Origin: Batillaria attramentaria
Taxonomy: Eukaryota > Mollusca > Gastropoda > Batillariidae
Direction: 5' to 3'
Assembly: GCA_018292915.2 (NCBI GenBank)
Contig: JACVVK020000169.1
Location: 886,001-950,000 of the forward strand
Length of the DNA: 64,000 nt
Below the pieces are notes generated by a model, which was not told the DNA's origin, did no database searches, and saw nothing but the letters and a program-made list of their open reading frames with translations. Position numbers and translations under genes: made by a program. This document shows, piece by piece, positions 1 to 10,664 of this stretch (position 1 is its first letter; each line of letters opens with the position of its first letter).

Positions 1-321
1 TTGTCTAAATTACACTAAAATCTGTGTAAATTGGTGCATTTTAATTGACGTGACTTTGAGTGTTTCAAAGGAGGAAACACTTTTTTTTTCCTTTTTTTTT
101 TTGGGGGGGGGGGGAGGTTTTAGAATTAGAATAAAACCTGTGCAATTTGGCATAATTTTAACTGCTGCACAGGAGGAAACACTTTTTGAGAGGAGGAAAC
201 TTTTCAGCCAAAGGTGGAAATCCACCAAAAGGTGGAAGATTTTAAGCTCTGTGCTAAGCCTGTCACTGCAACTACTGCACGGGTACAGTCGGTACATAGC
301 CAGACAGACAAACGCAGCTCA
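1..321. repeat. Dispersed repeat at left edge
   Basis: No gene is visible here. The stretch holds about two imperfect monomers of a roughly 110-base repeat recognised by 'GAGGAGGAAACACTTTTT' and 'TGTGCAATTTGG'. A poly-G tract lies at about 103-114. The same family recurs at 54395-54665 (same strand) and, inverted, at 3624-3800 and 13679-13995. The unit ends at 251 in a sequence that reads CAGAGCTTAAAATC on the minus strand. That matches the CAGGGCTTAAAATC terminus at 3624 and is hAT-like. The segmental duplication starts at 322. Confidence 0.55.
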
Positions 322-337
322 TTAAGTCTACACTTAC

Positions 338-746
338 GTGTCACGTTGGTTCTGTTCAAACAAGGCTCGCATCTCTTCCAGAACCTGACGGATCCCATCT
401 TCCTACGTTTGCAAGAAATAAATATCGGCAATAATTAAGCTCGGGGTGAGAGTAACTAATTGAAAGAAAACTAAGCCCATGAGAATCGGCATCTCATAAA
501 CATGCACACGAGACCTGATGCCTCAACAATTAAACCGTTAAATAAGTAATAGCAAACTAGCGGACACTGGGGATAAAGCATCAAGTAAATCGTGTCGCCG
601 TCGACATGTATGCATACAAACTTGCCCCGCCCACTTTTCCCATTCATAGGATTTTCGGCAAGATTCCATACGTTAAATGGTGCAAGAGCGCCGTCAGTGC
701 ATCGGTGTTGTTCTCGGACAAGTTCTAAAGCCTTTTCTGCCAACAT
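338..746 (-). CDS. GINS1: GINS1 (PSF1) exons 1-2, copy 1, runs off the window
   Basis: GINS1 is one subunit of the heterotetrameric GINS complex. GINS joins MCM2-7 and CDC45 in the nuclear replicative helicase. Exon 1 is 672-746 (25 codons, MLAEKALELVREQHR...PFN), the same length as the first 25 residues I recall for human GINS1. It ends in phase 0 at GTATGG. Exon 2 is 338-402 and encodes EDGIRQVLEEMRALFEQNQ, nearly identical to the human segment. It is preceded by AG and followed by GTAAGT. The remaining exons should lie left of base 1; none is visible in 1-337. The ATG is 229 bp from the divergent ABHD12 ATG. The identification rests on the two exons together and is strong; whether this copy is intact cannot be judged here. 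Confidence 0.87.
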
Positions 747-975
747 GGCTGAAAACCTTGACGGCACAAAACAGACTAATCAAGAACTTTCCGAACAATA
801 AATAATCCCGCTTCGCCAGCACGTTGGTCTTCCCGCCAAAAATTCCAACGCTCTATAGAAAAGCAAATTTTATTGGATAATATCCCGACCGACATCTTTC
901 CCCCAACAAATGAACAGCGCCGTTTCAGTTGAGCGTCAGTGCTATAATTAGCAGCGTTTTGTTGTGACGATCGAA
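747..975. promoter_or_regulatory. Bidirectional GINS1/ABHD12 promoter, copy 1
   Basis: These 229 bp separate the start codons of two divergent genes, so both transcription starts must lie here or in the adjoining 5' ends. No clear TATA box is placed usefully for either gene. An E2F-type site is present at 830-842. The same interval is retained in copy 2 (10435-10664). The promoter role is inferred from the gene arrangement, not from expression data. Confidence 0.7.
830..842 (-). promoter_or_regulatory. E2F-like site
   Basis: The plus strand reads TTCCCGCCAAAAA, so the minus strand (GINS1 direction) reads TTTTTGGCGGGAA, which contains the full E2F consensus TTTGGCGGGAA. It is about 85 bp upstream of the GINS1 ATG. 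GINS genes belong to the S-phase replication set that E2F commonly controls. Binding is inferred. Confidence 0.6.
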
Positions 976-3900
976 ATGGAAGCGAAGACCTCATCTCTGG
1001 AGCAGACGACGGAAACAAAAAAAGAAAAAGGCGATGACAGCAAAGCTGATCTACGGAAAGCGAAAAACATTGCTTTCAGGTAAGTCTAGGTAGTCGTTTT
1101 CACAAATCGAAATTGTTGTGGTCATTGAAACATTCGACGCTTTCACGTGTCTAACCCAGTTTTGACCACGGAGTGGACTTTGGACCCTGTTTTCGCAAGC
1201 TGTGCCTCCACAGTGGTCGAAGTCCAAATTGACTTATTTAGCTCACTACGCTTGTGTGTCATTCCGTTGCAGATAAACGCTTGATTAGGATGTTGTTTTT
1301 CAATCGTCAAGTGAAGAAATAACCCGGTAACATGGGTCCAAAATGGCTTGATGGAGTGACCGATTCCAAGAGAAGCTCCGAGTCTCTGTGGTGTGTGTGG
1401 GGGGGGGGGGGGTAGAGGCTATGTCAGAACCAGCGATGATGGTGAATTTTCTATCTAGTAAAGTGATATTGCCGGATGCATGTCTGTCACATGATTTATA
1501 CAACATCTGTTTCTGTAGTGTGTGTGTGTGGGGGGGGGGGGGGGGCAGTAGTTGCTCAGCATGGTCATTGTGTCACAGCATGGACTTGCTGAGTCCCATG
1601 ACCTTAGCGGCACCAGATTGACAGTTTATATTATCAGTTATTGTAAAGAATGTCCTCATTATCAAGAATTATGCAAGAATCGGGAAAACTGTTATTGAAT
1701 GAGACGCAAGTCCAGTCAGTGATGACTTCCAAACGACACGTACTTCTGCTAACCTGTTTCTAGCTTTCTTTTCATTTATGTTGCCATGGCAAAATAATTA
1801 TGCATGTAACAGGCATGCTGTTGTTTACATGTTGAATTGGTACGCCGCCTAGTCCTACAGTGTTCACCCAGTCTTGACAATTGTCACACTGCATACTAAT
1901 CAGATCATTCATGCCATTGCCAGGAGAATTTGATGTTACAAATATATATGTGGGGGGGGGGGGGGGTGGAATAGTGAGTCAAGTGGCATATTACTATATT
2001 ATTATAAATATTGGTGACCAAAGAGCCTGTATACATGGCAATTGTACTGGTATGCAAGCTTTTTAGTGAAACTCACTCAGACCAATGGTGTTCACTCATG
2101 AGACATTTTTCTGTTTTTTGCAGGGAAGGTCTTGTGAGATGCATTTTGCATTTCAAGGTTGCTGGCTTCATCTTGTTTCTGGCATGTGTGGCTCTGCCCA
2201 TTTTCTTGAAAGCAAATTCATGGATTGTGCCAAAAGTCATCTTTTCAACTATTGGTGCGTATCTGACAACACTCGTTTTGCTATAGATCATTCTTGAAAG
2301 ATGGCATAATTCTTCTCTGTATATATATAATATGAAGTGATAGATAACTTAACCCAGTAATGAAAAATTTATACCGACAGGTCGGCCACATTTGATTTAT
2401 CCTTAGCTGTGATGGAACAAACAGTTCACACAGCCACAGGAAACGGGCAACGCTATGAGGTTTTGACGTCAAACAGAGCTCACTCAATCATGCTGCACTC
2501 ATCACCGGGGTTGCGAGACAGGTGGAAAACCTACTGAGCCTCCTGTCGCCCTGGTGCAAACTTGTACATCTTTCCAAATGCATCTTTCAAGGATGAGGAA
2601 ATTGATGCTGTTGACCCCTTCGATTGTTTCAGTCCGCTGGCCTCCCTTCATCAATCTTTCGTGCCCAAGTGACTTTGGTCTGAATGCAACTCGCAACTTC
2701 TACATGGACGTGGAGGACGGAATCAGAGTTGGTGCATGGTGGGAATAATACATGTTAACTTACATTTTAAAAAATTGACATGCTTACTGGAGATACACAT
2801 CAATGGTTACTAGCTACTACCGGTAATTAAGTCATATGCAGATCATAGTCCTGGTGTGTAGCTGTTCAAAACTTTGGTTTTGGCTTTTGCTGATGATGGT
2901 GTGTTTTAACTGTTCTATATCAACTTCAAGACCACGTTGTTTTTGATTTGTGGCTGTGTTTGTTCTTCCTGAGACTGACAAGTGGATCGTTTGCTCATTG
3001 TTGGTTGTCTGTACAGGCACACACTGCCAGCAACCCTGGCTGCAGAGAGTGATCTCCCTTGGGATGCTTATGAGGACACTCTGAAATCTGGGAAGACCAT
3101 TTTTCTCTACTTGCATGGGAACAGTGGCACACGGTAAGTTTATGTCATAACATTGTGCATTTGTTCTACATTAGCATTCTACATTTTGTTGTCATCATCA
3201 TCGATTTTGTATAGATTGGAGAATATCGCATCAATATAATTACATGTATTGATAATAAATCGCATTTACACAGAGCAATTCTAGAAAATACATCAATTAA
3301 CTCATCATGGCAGATAGAGATTTTTGTGTTCGTTTAGGTTGTTTGTCTGGTTTTTGTGACTGTATACACCTTTTTTAAGTGAATGCACAATGCAGGCCAG
3401 TACAATTGCGAAATTTCTTTTCTTTTATATATTTCAGGGGTGGCCATCATCGAGTTCAGGCTGTACCAGTTTCTGTCCCAAACTTGATGCACTACTGGGC
3501 TGCCTAGTGGAATATCGATGTAGGGCATATGCACATCTACATGTATTCACATGCGTCCAGTTTGCATAATTTTCAGTTTTTGCTTTTCAGAAATAAAAAT
3601 TAAGTTTCAGGACATCTGTTAATCAGGGCTTAAAATCTTCCACCTTTTGGCACATTCCACATTGGCCTACAACATTGTTCCCTTCAGAAAGTGTGTTTTC
3701 TCCCCTGAAGCACTCAAGATCATTTAAAAATACACCACAATTGCACAGATTTTTTGTCTGATTCTAAACATTTGCCTCCAAAATAAAGTATTTTGTCACC
3801 TCTGAAACATTCAGTTTACATAGTCTGACAACACCAGACTGTATAGGTTTTAGTCTAATTTAAAACAAAAGGCCAGGGCAGCGTGCCCCCGGACACCCAT

Positions 3901-6504
3901 AGCGGACACATGCTCGTGGCTTTGCCACTGCCTCACTATATGCTACACACTTTTCCTTCTTTTGGGTCATGGACCATTTTAAACCCTGATCTATTCATGA
4001 GAACTGATACATGTAATAGCATCAAGTCACTGATACTACCCACGCTCATTCGCCAGGCTATGGAGACTCAACTGGCTCCCCCAGTGTTGAAGGGGTGGTG
4101 AAGGACGCACACTTTGCCTACAAGTGGTTGAAGGAAAAGAGTGGTGGAGCACCAATATTTCTATGGGGACACTCTCTTGGCACAGCGTGAGTATTATTGT
4201 TGTTGTTTACATCGCTGTTGTTCTGAAACAGTGTCTATTAGTATGACCTGTTTTGCATGTTTCATGTATAACAAAGAATCAGAATAATGCACTAGTAGTT
4301 CTACTCTGTGAAGTGAATATAGAGGTATGTCAGTGATAATGTCAGTGATAATGAGTGAAGCAAAGCGTATGTTTTCCCTTACCTGCGTGGTAATCTGCCT
4401 TTTTTGAAATGGGTGTCTATGGTGTTAAAAAGGTTGAATTTTGTTTTCTGTGGATAAAAATCTGAGGTATTTTTGCAGGATAACCACGAAACTGGCCCAC
4501 AAGTTATGCGCAGAAGGTAATTTACTGCTGTATTGGTACTCACAAGGGTGTGGATGTACTGTGACAATTCTTTATATTTATGCAGTCATAAGTGCATGTA
4601 TACTTATACTAAACTGAATGAACAGAATAAGGTGCACACATGTACCGGTTATTTTGAAAATCTACCCTGAAATGGTTATCAGAACGAAAAGCACAGCCAA
4701 TAATTATGTTAAGAGAAAGATGAGAATACCAGAGTTTCAGACACGTCTAGAGGACAAATTTCAGAGGAGAATTTTGTGTGAACTATTTGGTGATTTTTTT
4801 TTTTTTTTTCAGATGACCATCCTATTGGTGTGATCTTGGAGTCTCCCTTTAATAACATAGTGGATGCCGCTCACCATCACCCATTTGCATATGTAAGTTT
4901 CTCTTTCTTACTCTCTTTGTGTGTGGTTGGGGGGTGGGGGGGGGGGGCGGATGGAACAATTACATGATGAATAACTGACAATGCACAGATGTGTATGGGT
5001 GAGTATATGTCACCCATGGAGAAGCGTCATACTTAATCAATACATTGTCTATCTTTTCATATGTATTTTCATACATTGATATTGACACATTGTACAGCAG
5101 TATGTTGTCAAATGATCCCTGACCATTTGTTTTCGACAGCCATTCCGAATGGTACCTGGTTTTCTGGAATATATCACTGAGAGCATAGCAGAACATGAGG
5201 TCCACTTCAGCAGTGACCACTAGTAAGTGACTGGCTTGGTTTTGTCCATTTGTCATAAGTTTATGCCCTTGCTATCAGTACCAAGAGACTAGCATCCTAT
5301 CATGTGCTTTTTAAACACATGCATGCAGTGTGCACATACACACACAGACACATGCACACCCTTTCTCATACACACACACACACACACACACACAGATTGC
5401 ACCCAATAAAACACTGTTAGATGTCTTGCTGGTAGTGGCACTTTGGCCACTGTGTGTAATATGGATTTTTATTTCCTGAGCATTTTCCTTTACACTTTGG
5501 GTAACTGCAGTGGGATTATTGAACTATTTAGTGTATAAGGCAGAAAATGTTAATGCTCATGATTGGTGTATATAAGCAGAAAATTTAATGCTCACAAAGT
5601 GGCTGGACATTGAGACTGTTTTCAAGGCTGCTTTTACATCAAGTTTTGTGCTTTTGCGGCTGTTTTCAAGGCTGCTTTTGCATTCAAGGTTTGTGCTTTT
5701 GGAACTGTTTTCAAGGCTGCTTTTACATCAAGTTTTGTGCTTTTGCAGTATTACAGAAGTGACGCCACACATCTTGATTCTTCATGCAGAGGACGACTTG
5801 GTGGTACCGTTCCACCTTGGCCACAAGGTAGACAAAATTTAATGAGAACAGAAAAGTCATTCATCAGTAATTATACCGGTATTCTTTATACCGTGAGGTG
5901 TGCACTTATCCTTTGTAAGTTGATCAGGTTACGTCACTGCTTTGGTGCTTAACATTTTCACCTATTTTAATGCCAGAGGACAGGAAAGAAAGATGGTATT
6001 GTCACACACGTCACTGAGACTAGCAAACAGATTTATATTCTGCCTATCTCAAAAGGAAAGAAAACGTTTAGCTGACAGAACGTGTTTGTGTTTGTGTGTG
6101 CAGCTGTATCAGCAAGCCAAGAAGTCTCGATCTAAACATACAGGAGGTGTGGAGTTGGTTGCCTTTCAGGTCACCATGGTTATGGACACAAAACCACATC
6201 TGCAAGGCGCCAGAGTTACCTGATATTGTTATGTACGCACGACCTGTTGAACACTGTTGCTGGTTGCTCTTAATGGGCTGTTCATTTAGTTAAAATGATA
6301 ATGAGCGCTGAAAAAAAGTACAGACTTGGTTGATCATTTCACAGAAAAAAGTGCAGTAAGGGGGTCAGCGTTTATTTTAAAGACTTTGAATAATGTCCAT
6401 ATACTTTTTATGCAGTTTGTTGAATGTACATTTACTTAATGAACGTCACTGTTTTTTGTTTCAGGAACTTTGTGGAGAAAGCGTACGCAGATGCCAGAAA
6501 GTAG
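976..6504 (+). pseudogene. ABHD12: ABHD12, copy 1, with disrupted exons 5 and 11
   Basis: Homolog of the membrane-anchored alpha/beta hydrolase that removes lysophosphatidylserine at the ER. Exons: 976-1079, 2124-2254, 2633-2738, 3017-3133, 3438-~3515, 4057-4186, 4479-4516, 4813-4892, 5140-5222, 5749-5827, 6104-6232, 6465-6504. Recognisable parts are the membrane helix in exon 2, HGNSG in exon 4, the nucleophile elbow GHSLG in exon 6 and HAEDD in exon 10. Exon 5 carries extra bases ('TTCAGGCTG', 'GTCCCAAAC') and a scrambled 3' end, so it meets a stop after about 20 codons. Exon 11 lacks one A at CAGGTCACC and gains two bases near 'ACACAAAACC', which destroys the catalytic-His segment GYGHK. 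Introns remain nearly identical to copy 2. It is either a young pseudogene or a poorly polished assembly segment. Confidence 0.85.
5620..5748 (+). repeat. Three-copy minisatellite ending in the exon 10 splice acceptor
   Basis: Three units of about 44-46 bases share CTGTTTTCAAGGCTGCTTTT and GTGCTTTTG. The last unit ends TTTTGCAG at 5748, the acceptor of ABHD12 exon 10. The earlier units end TTTTGCGG and TTTTGGAA and lack the AG. Copy 2 has the same array at 17155-17286. Confidence 0.75.
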
Positions 6505-9500
6505 AGAAGATTTTGGTGAAACTCCAAGCACTGCTGCCTCCATCCTTGCTGACAGTCTTCTGCCCAGTTACATGTACATGGTAATTCCATGATGATTGTC
6601 ACTTCAGGAAAGATTATGATGTACATAAGGATGTATATTTTTGTGTAAAGATATAACTGCTCTCATGCGTTTTGTCTAAATAATTATGGTAATACAGTAT
6701 ACAGCTTGTGTGGTTGGCTGTGTGTGTTTTGCTTCTTCTATCCATTTTATGTTGTCAAGATGTTACACAAATTGTTTTGGGTTTCCGGTGTCCACTTTTA
6801 GATAACTTTATTTCACAAATGTTTGGATGAATGATCTTGTTTGTTTCAGTCAGTATGACTGAAATAGTTTGCCAGCTGTGATCTTGTTATTTGTTATTCT
6901 TGATTTACTGTTTTCACTCGTCGTTTTAGTGGAATGATTTGCGTATGCATGGGTGCATGGAACACTCAGGCTAGGGAATTCCTGAAGGAAATTCTGGAAA
7001 AAAAAAAAGGAAAAAAAAAACTGAAACCCAGGTCGGAGTTAAGGAGCAGCACCCAGATTGGGGGTGTGAGGGGGATGAATTTTAGCAATTGTGAAGGCTT
7101 TTAGTGGCCTCTCCTGGCACCCAAAAGTAATGTGATATTTACACCTGACAGTTTCTTTGGCAGAAACTTCAATTATTGATTTTTTCTTGTTCTTTTCTTT
7201 CTTCTTTTTTTTTTTGGGGGGGGGGGGGGTGGCTGAAAAGGTAGGAAATTTGGCCGAAAATTGCAAAATGACTGAAAATTCCCCAGCCTGAACATGGCCA
7301 GCTTATCTTGTGCTAGTCCCCCTGAGATTCGCCCCCCCCCCCCCCCCAAAAAAAATATATATATTATATATATATAAATAAATACCCCCATGTTCCTGTT
7401 TTGTATATAGTGACGCAAAGCAATGCAAATAAACTTGGAATGGCATTTATGTGGATGGTGTGAGATTTTGGGGTGGGGAAGGGTACATGTAGTTTGATTA
7501 TGATCATGACAAACAGATGGAAATCTCAGGTATCATGCAGAATGTGACTGCGATTGTGCAAGCCACAGCTGACGGAATTCTTCATGTTTGAAAGAGGTGG
7601 AAGAGCTTACATGTAATAATAATATTTGGTATATATGCCAGTTGCCAGTACAGTGTAAATGGGAATGATGTGATTAGTAAAGTGTTTTGACTGCTAGTCT
7701 ACAGTTACTGTATTGGAACGCACATGCACTTTGTACATTTGATACACAAGCAGTTGTTTGAAATTATCTGTGTCCAAGTTGACAAAAATTCTCATGCATT
7801 TCATGATTGTGACGTCTTAAAATTTCTTGTACTAAACAGTGATGGCTGTTTTGTGCTGTTATTAATTTGTTATTGATACACAAGCAGTTGTTTGAAATTA
7901 TCTGTGTCCTACTCCTAGTCTAAAAATTTCTCATATGTTTCATGATTGTCACCTCTCAAAATTTCTTGCACTAAACAGTGATTGCTGTTTTGTGCTGTTG
8001 TTATTAATTTGTTATTTTGAAGTTTTTAGCAGCCTGTGAAGCTTTTTTGTGGCAGTAGAGTCTGTTGTTTGTTGAAGAATATGATCATGGCAGTGCCAGC
8101 TGGATTAGTCTGGTAGCTAAAACTAAGATCACAGAATATCAGCACTGTATCTCTACAACATATGTTTGATAAGCACAGTTCATTGGTTTTTTTTTTTTTT
8201 CCAGTCTGCTGCTAAGTGCTGAATACCAATGTGTTTTTGACTGTTCAGGTTCTACCCTGCTGCTATATTAAATCACAGTCATCAGAATGGCTCAGTGTGG
8301 TAATCACAATTGCTTCTGAAACTTACATAATGCAACATATTTTTGATTGAAATGGCATTTGCTAAAGTTGTGTTGGTTGAGAATAAACCATTCAGAAACC
8401 AGCTACTGTGTGTGTGTGTGTGTGTGTTTGTGTGTGTGTAACTGAAACCATAATTACAGTCTTTAGCTTATGTGCACAGGTTGACATGAGAAGTATAAGA
8501 AGAGGCAACAATTCAAATTCTGTTTATGTGCACGCACTAAGCGAGTGGACAATATCTGAGTGTACCAGCATACTGTATGTAAACCAAATAATTACAAGAT
8601 GGACCAGAAACAGGACCATGCCAGAAGTTTCCTGTTCACCAAAATCTCATATCCGGTGAACAGGTGCGCAGCACTTAAAAATAATGAAGACCACAAGTAT
8701 TGGCCACACAAGGTTACTTTTGTTTTCAAGTGGTACCTAAATTAATGATTTCCTGCAAAAACGGATACATATTAAGCAATAACGGACCTTTTTGTGGAAT
8801 CTGGCCAAATTCCCTTTGACCATATACATACCTTTCTTCTTTGCTGAAGAACAAAATGTGTTCATGGAACTGAATCTTTATACACACTCATCTTTGTCTG
8901 CATGTATATTCTTTGTGGCGTCAAAGGTTCTTTCAGTTGTTTTGATTGCCTTTACAGAGTGATGTATTTGTTAATAAATATTTGGTTCAGACTTGTCATG
9001 TCCATACTGTCTTCAAGCAAAAATACGTTCCAATCAAAAATTATGTACATTTCTACTGTCATAGACGTACTACGGATTAGATATCATGGGTGCCATGCCT
9101 GCATATGTGTACCGTAAATTATATTGAATTATATTAATTGGATTTGTCTGCTTCAGGCATAAAGATCTGTATGTTCACATTGTATTAGGCTGGCAGTGTA
9201 GACATAAAGTTTCTAAGTTCACCAATTCATTAAGAGCAGGTCATTTTGTTTCACATGGCTGTGTATACCTTTGGGAGGATTTGCATTGTTTACAATGTCT
9301 CAGTGCAGTACCAATTAAAAAAAAAAAAGGCTGATGAAATCAGGTGTTTGATGATTTTTATATATATACATGTGTGACTGTTGCAAATGGAAGTAATGTG
9401 CCTTGAAATTCAACTGACAAAGTGATTTCCCGCAGGTAACAAATCAGAAGTACACCAACCCATTTATTAACCATGAAAATTGTACAATTTATACATCTGT

Positions 9501-9850
9501 GTCATACCATCATAATTTATTCCCCCAAGAAGAGGAGTATCATAGAACACAAACATCACATTCATACCACAGAAGTCTACTCTTCAACTCTGATCAGCAC
9601 CCACATGCCTGTCACATTGATCAAGTGACCACTGCAGGAAAGAACTGCACACACATACAACAAATTACACAATTGCTGCCTGAATGATGGCAGATTCTTA
9701 TGAGTTCCTGTTTTTAGGCCAGCAGACGAAAAGAACTCTACAGGAAAGTCAACACACCCACAGCACTAAAGAAATTAACGGCAGTAACAGTCTCTGCGCA
9801 AAGAGTACTATCCCTTGTGGAAATGGAATCCCTTGCGAAGGACTCCAGCT
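6505..9850. other. 3' flank of ABHD12 copy 1 and spacer before the GINS1 remnant
   Basis: No coding exon was found up to 9850. The stretch probably includes the ABHD12 3' UTR; an AATAAA lies at 7428-7433. It contains a G/C homopolymer pair at about 7207-7346, a roughly 134-bp tandem duplication (about 7735-8010, ACACAAGCAGTTGTTTGAAA) and a (TG)n tract near 8408-8440. The segmental duplication ends at 8934. From 8935 to 9850 the DNA is single-copy in this window and resembles 3' flank of the minus-strand GINS1 exon at 9851. Confidence 0.5.
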
Positions 9851-10434
9851 CTACATGCGATGTACTATATGTTCCAACACGCCTTGTCGGATGAGGTGCT
9901 CACATTCAGATCGCAACAGGAAATGCTGCAAACAAAACAATGCAACTTTTATTACACTACAGGTTTAACAAAGAGACTTCCTACATTACTGGTGTCTTAA
10001 GTCTACACTTACGTGTCACGTTGGTTCTGTTCAAACAAGGCTCGCATCTCTTCCAGAACCTGACGGATCCCATCTTTCTACGTTTGCAAGAAATAAATTT
10101 ATAAATATCGGCAATAAGCTCGGGGTGAGAGTAACTAATTGAAAGAAAACTAAGCACAAGAGAATTGGCATCTGATTATCAGTGATAAACATGCACACGA
10201 GACCTGATGCCTCAACAATTGAACTGTTAAATAAGTAATAGCAAACTAGCGGACACTGGGAAAGCATCAGGTAAATCGTGTTGCCGTCGACATGTATATG
10301 CATACAAACTTGCCCCGCCCACTTTTCCCATTCATAGGATTTTCGGCAAGAGTCCATACGTTAAATGGTGCAAGAGCGCCGTCAGTGCATCGGTGTTGTT
10401 CTCGGACAAGTTCTAAAGCCTTTTCTGCCAACAT
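9851..10434 (-). pseudogene. GINS1: GINS1, copy 2, middle exons missing
   Basis: Exon 1 (10360-10434) and exon 2 (10013-10077) repeat copy 1. The first codon of exon 2 is AAA (Lys) instead of GAA (Glu). The terminal GINS1 exon is at 9851-9925, after TTTGCAG, and encodes HFLLRSECEHLIRQGVLEH... then TAG. It closely matches the human C-terminus I recall (CEQLIRQGVLEHI). Only 87 bp separate exon 2 from this exon, so the exons for roughly residues 47-175 are absent. Exon 2 ends two bases into a codon while the last exon starts in phase 0, so direct splicing would be out of frame. This is a deletion remnant unlikely to make a working GINS subunit. Confidence 0.85.
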
Positions 10435-10664
10435 GGCTGAAAACCTTGACGGCACAAAACAGACTAATCAAGAACTTTCCGAACAATAAATAATCCCGCT
10501 TCGCCAGTAAGTTGGTCTTCCCGCCAAAAATGCCAACGCTCTATAGAAAAACAAAATTTTATTGGATAATATCCCGACCTACATCTATCCCCCAACAAAT
10601 GAACAGCGCCGTTTCAGTTGAGCGTCAGTGCTATAATTAGCTGCGTTTTGTTGCGACGATCCAA
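10435..10664. promoter_or_regulatory. Bidirectional GINS1/ABHD12 promoter, copy 2
   Basis: The 230 bp between the divergent ATGs are nearly identical to 747-975, including the E2F-like site at 10518-10530. ABHD12 copy 2 is intact, so this copy presumably still serves that gene even though the GINS1 side is broken. Confidence 0.65.
10518..10530 (-). promoter_or_regulatory. E2F-like site, copy 2
   Basis: Same TTCCCGCCAAAAA as in copy 1. The flanking bases differ between the copies (CACGTTGG versus TAAGTTGG upstream, AATTCC versus AATGCC downstream) while the site itself is unchanged. Confidence 0.55.

Larger units (their letters stand above)
322..8934 (+). repeat. Segmental duplication, copy 1 (GINS1 5' part + ABHD12)
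   Basis: From 322 the sequence matches 9998 onward almost base for base, introns and flanks included. The match ends at 8934/20342, where both read TTCTTTG(T/C)GGCGTC before diverging. The copies differ mainly by indels. Present only in copy 2 are a 183-bp MITE (10870-11052), about 100 bp near 12312-12420, a roughly 1-kb tandem-repeat element (14002-14978) and a 215-bp repeat (15697-15914). The 1063 bp between the copies (8935-9997) carry the last GINS1 exon and have no counterpart in the visible part of copy 1. Confidence 0.9.

Noticed and set aside
471..767. 98-codon minus-strand frame taken as one protein
   Set aside because: Only its first 25 codons from the second Met are coding (GINS1 exon 1); the rest is intron after the GTATGG donor.
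7735..8010. CRISPR-like direct repeats
   Set aside because: Just two diverged 134-bp tandem units in a eukaryotic 3' flank.
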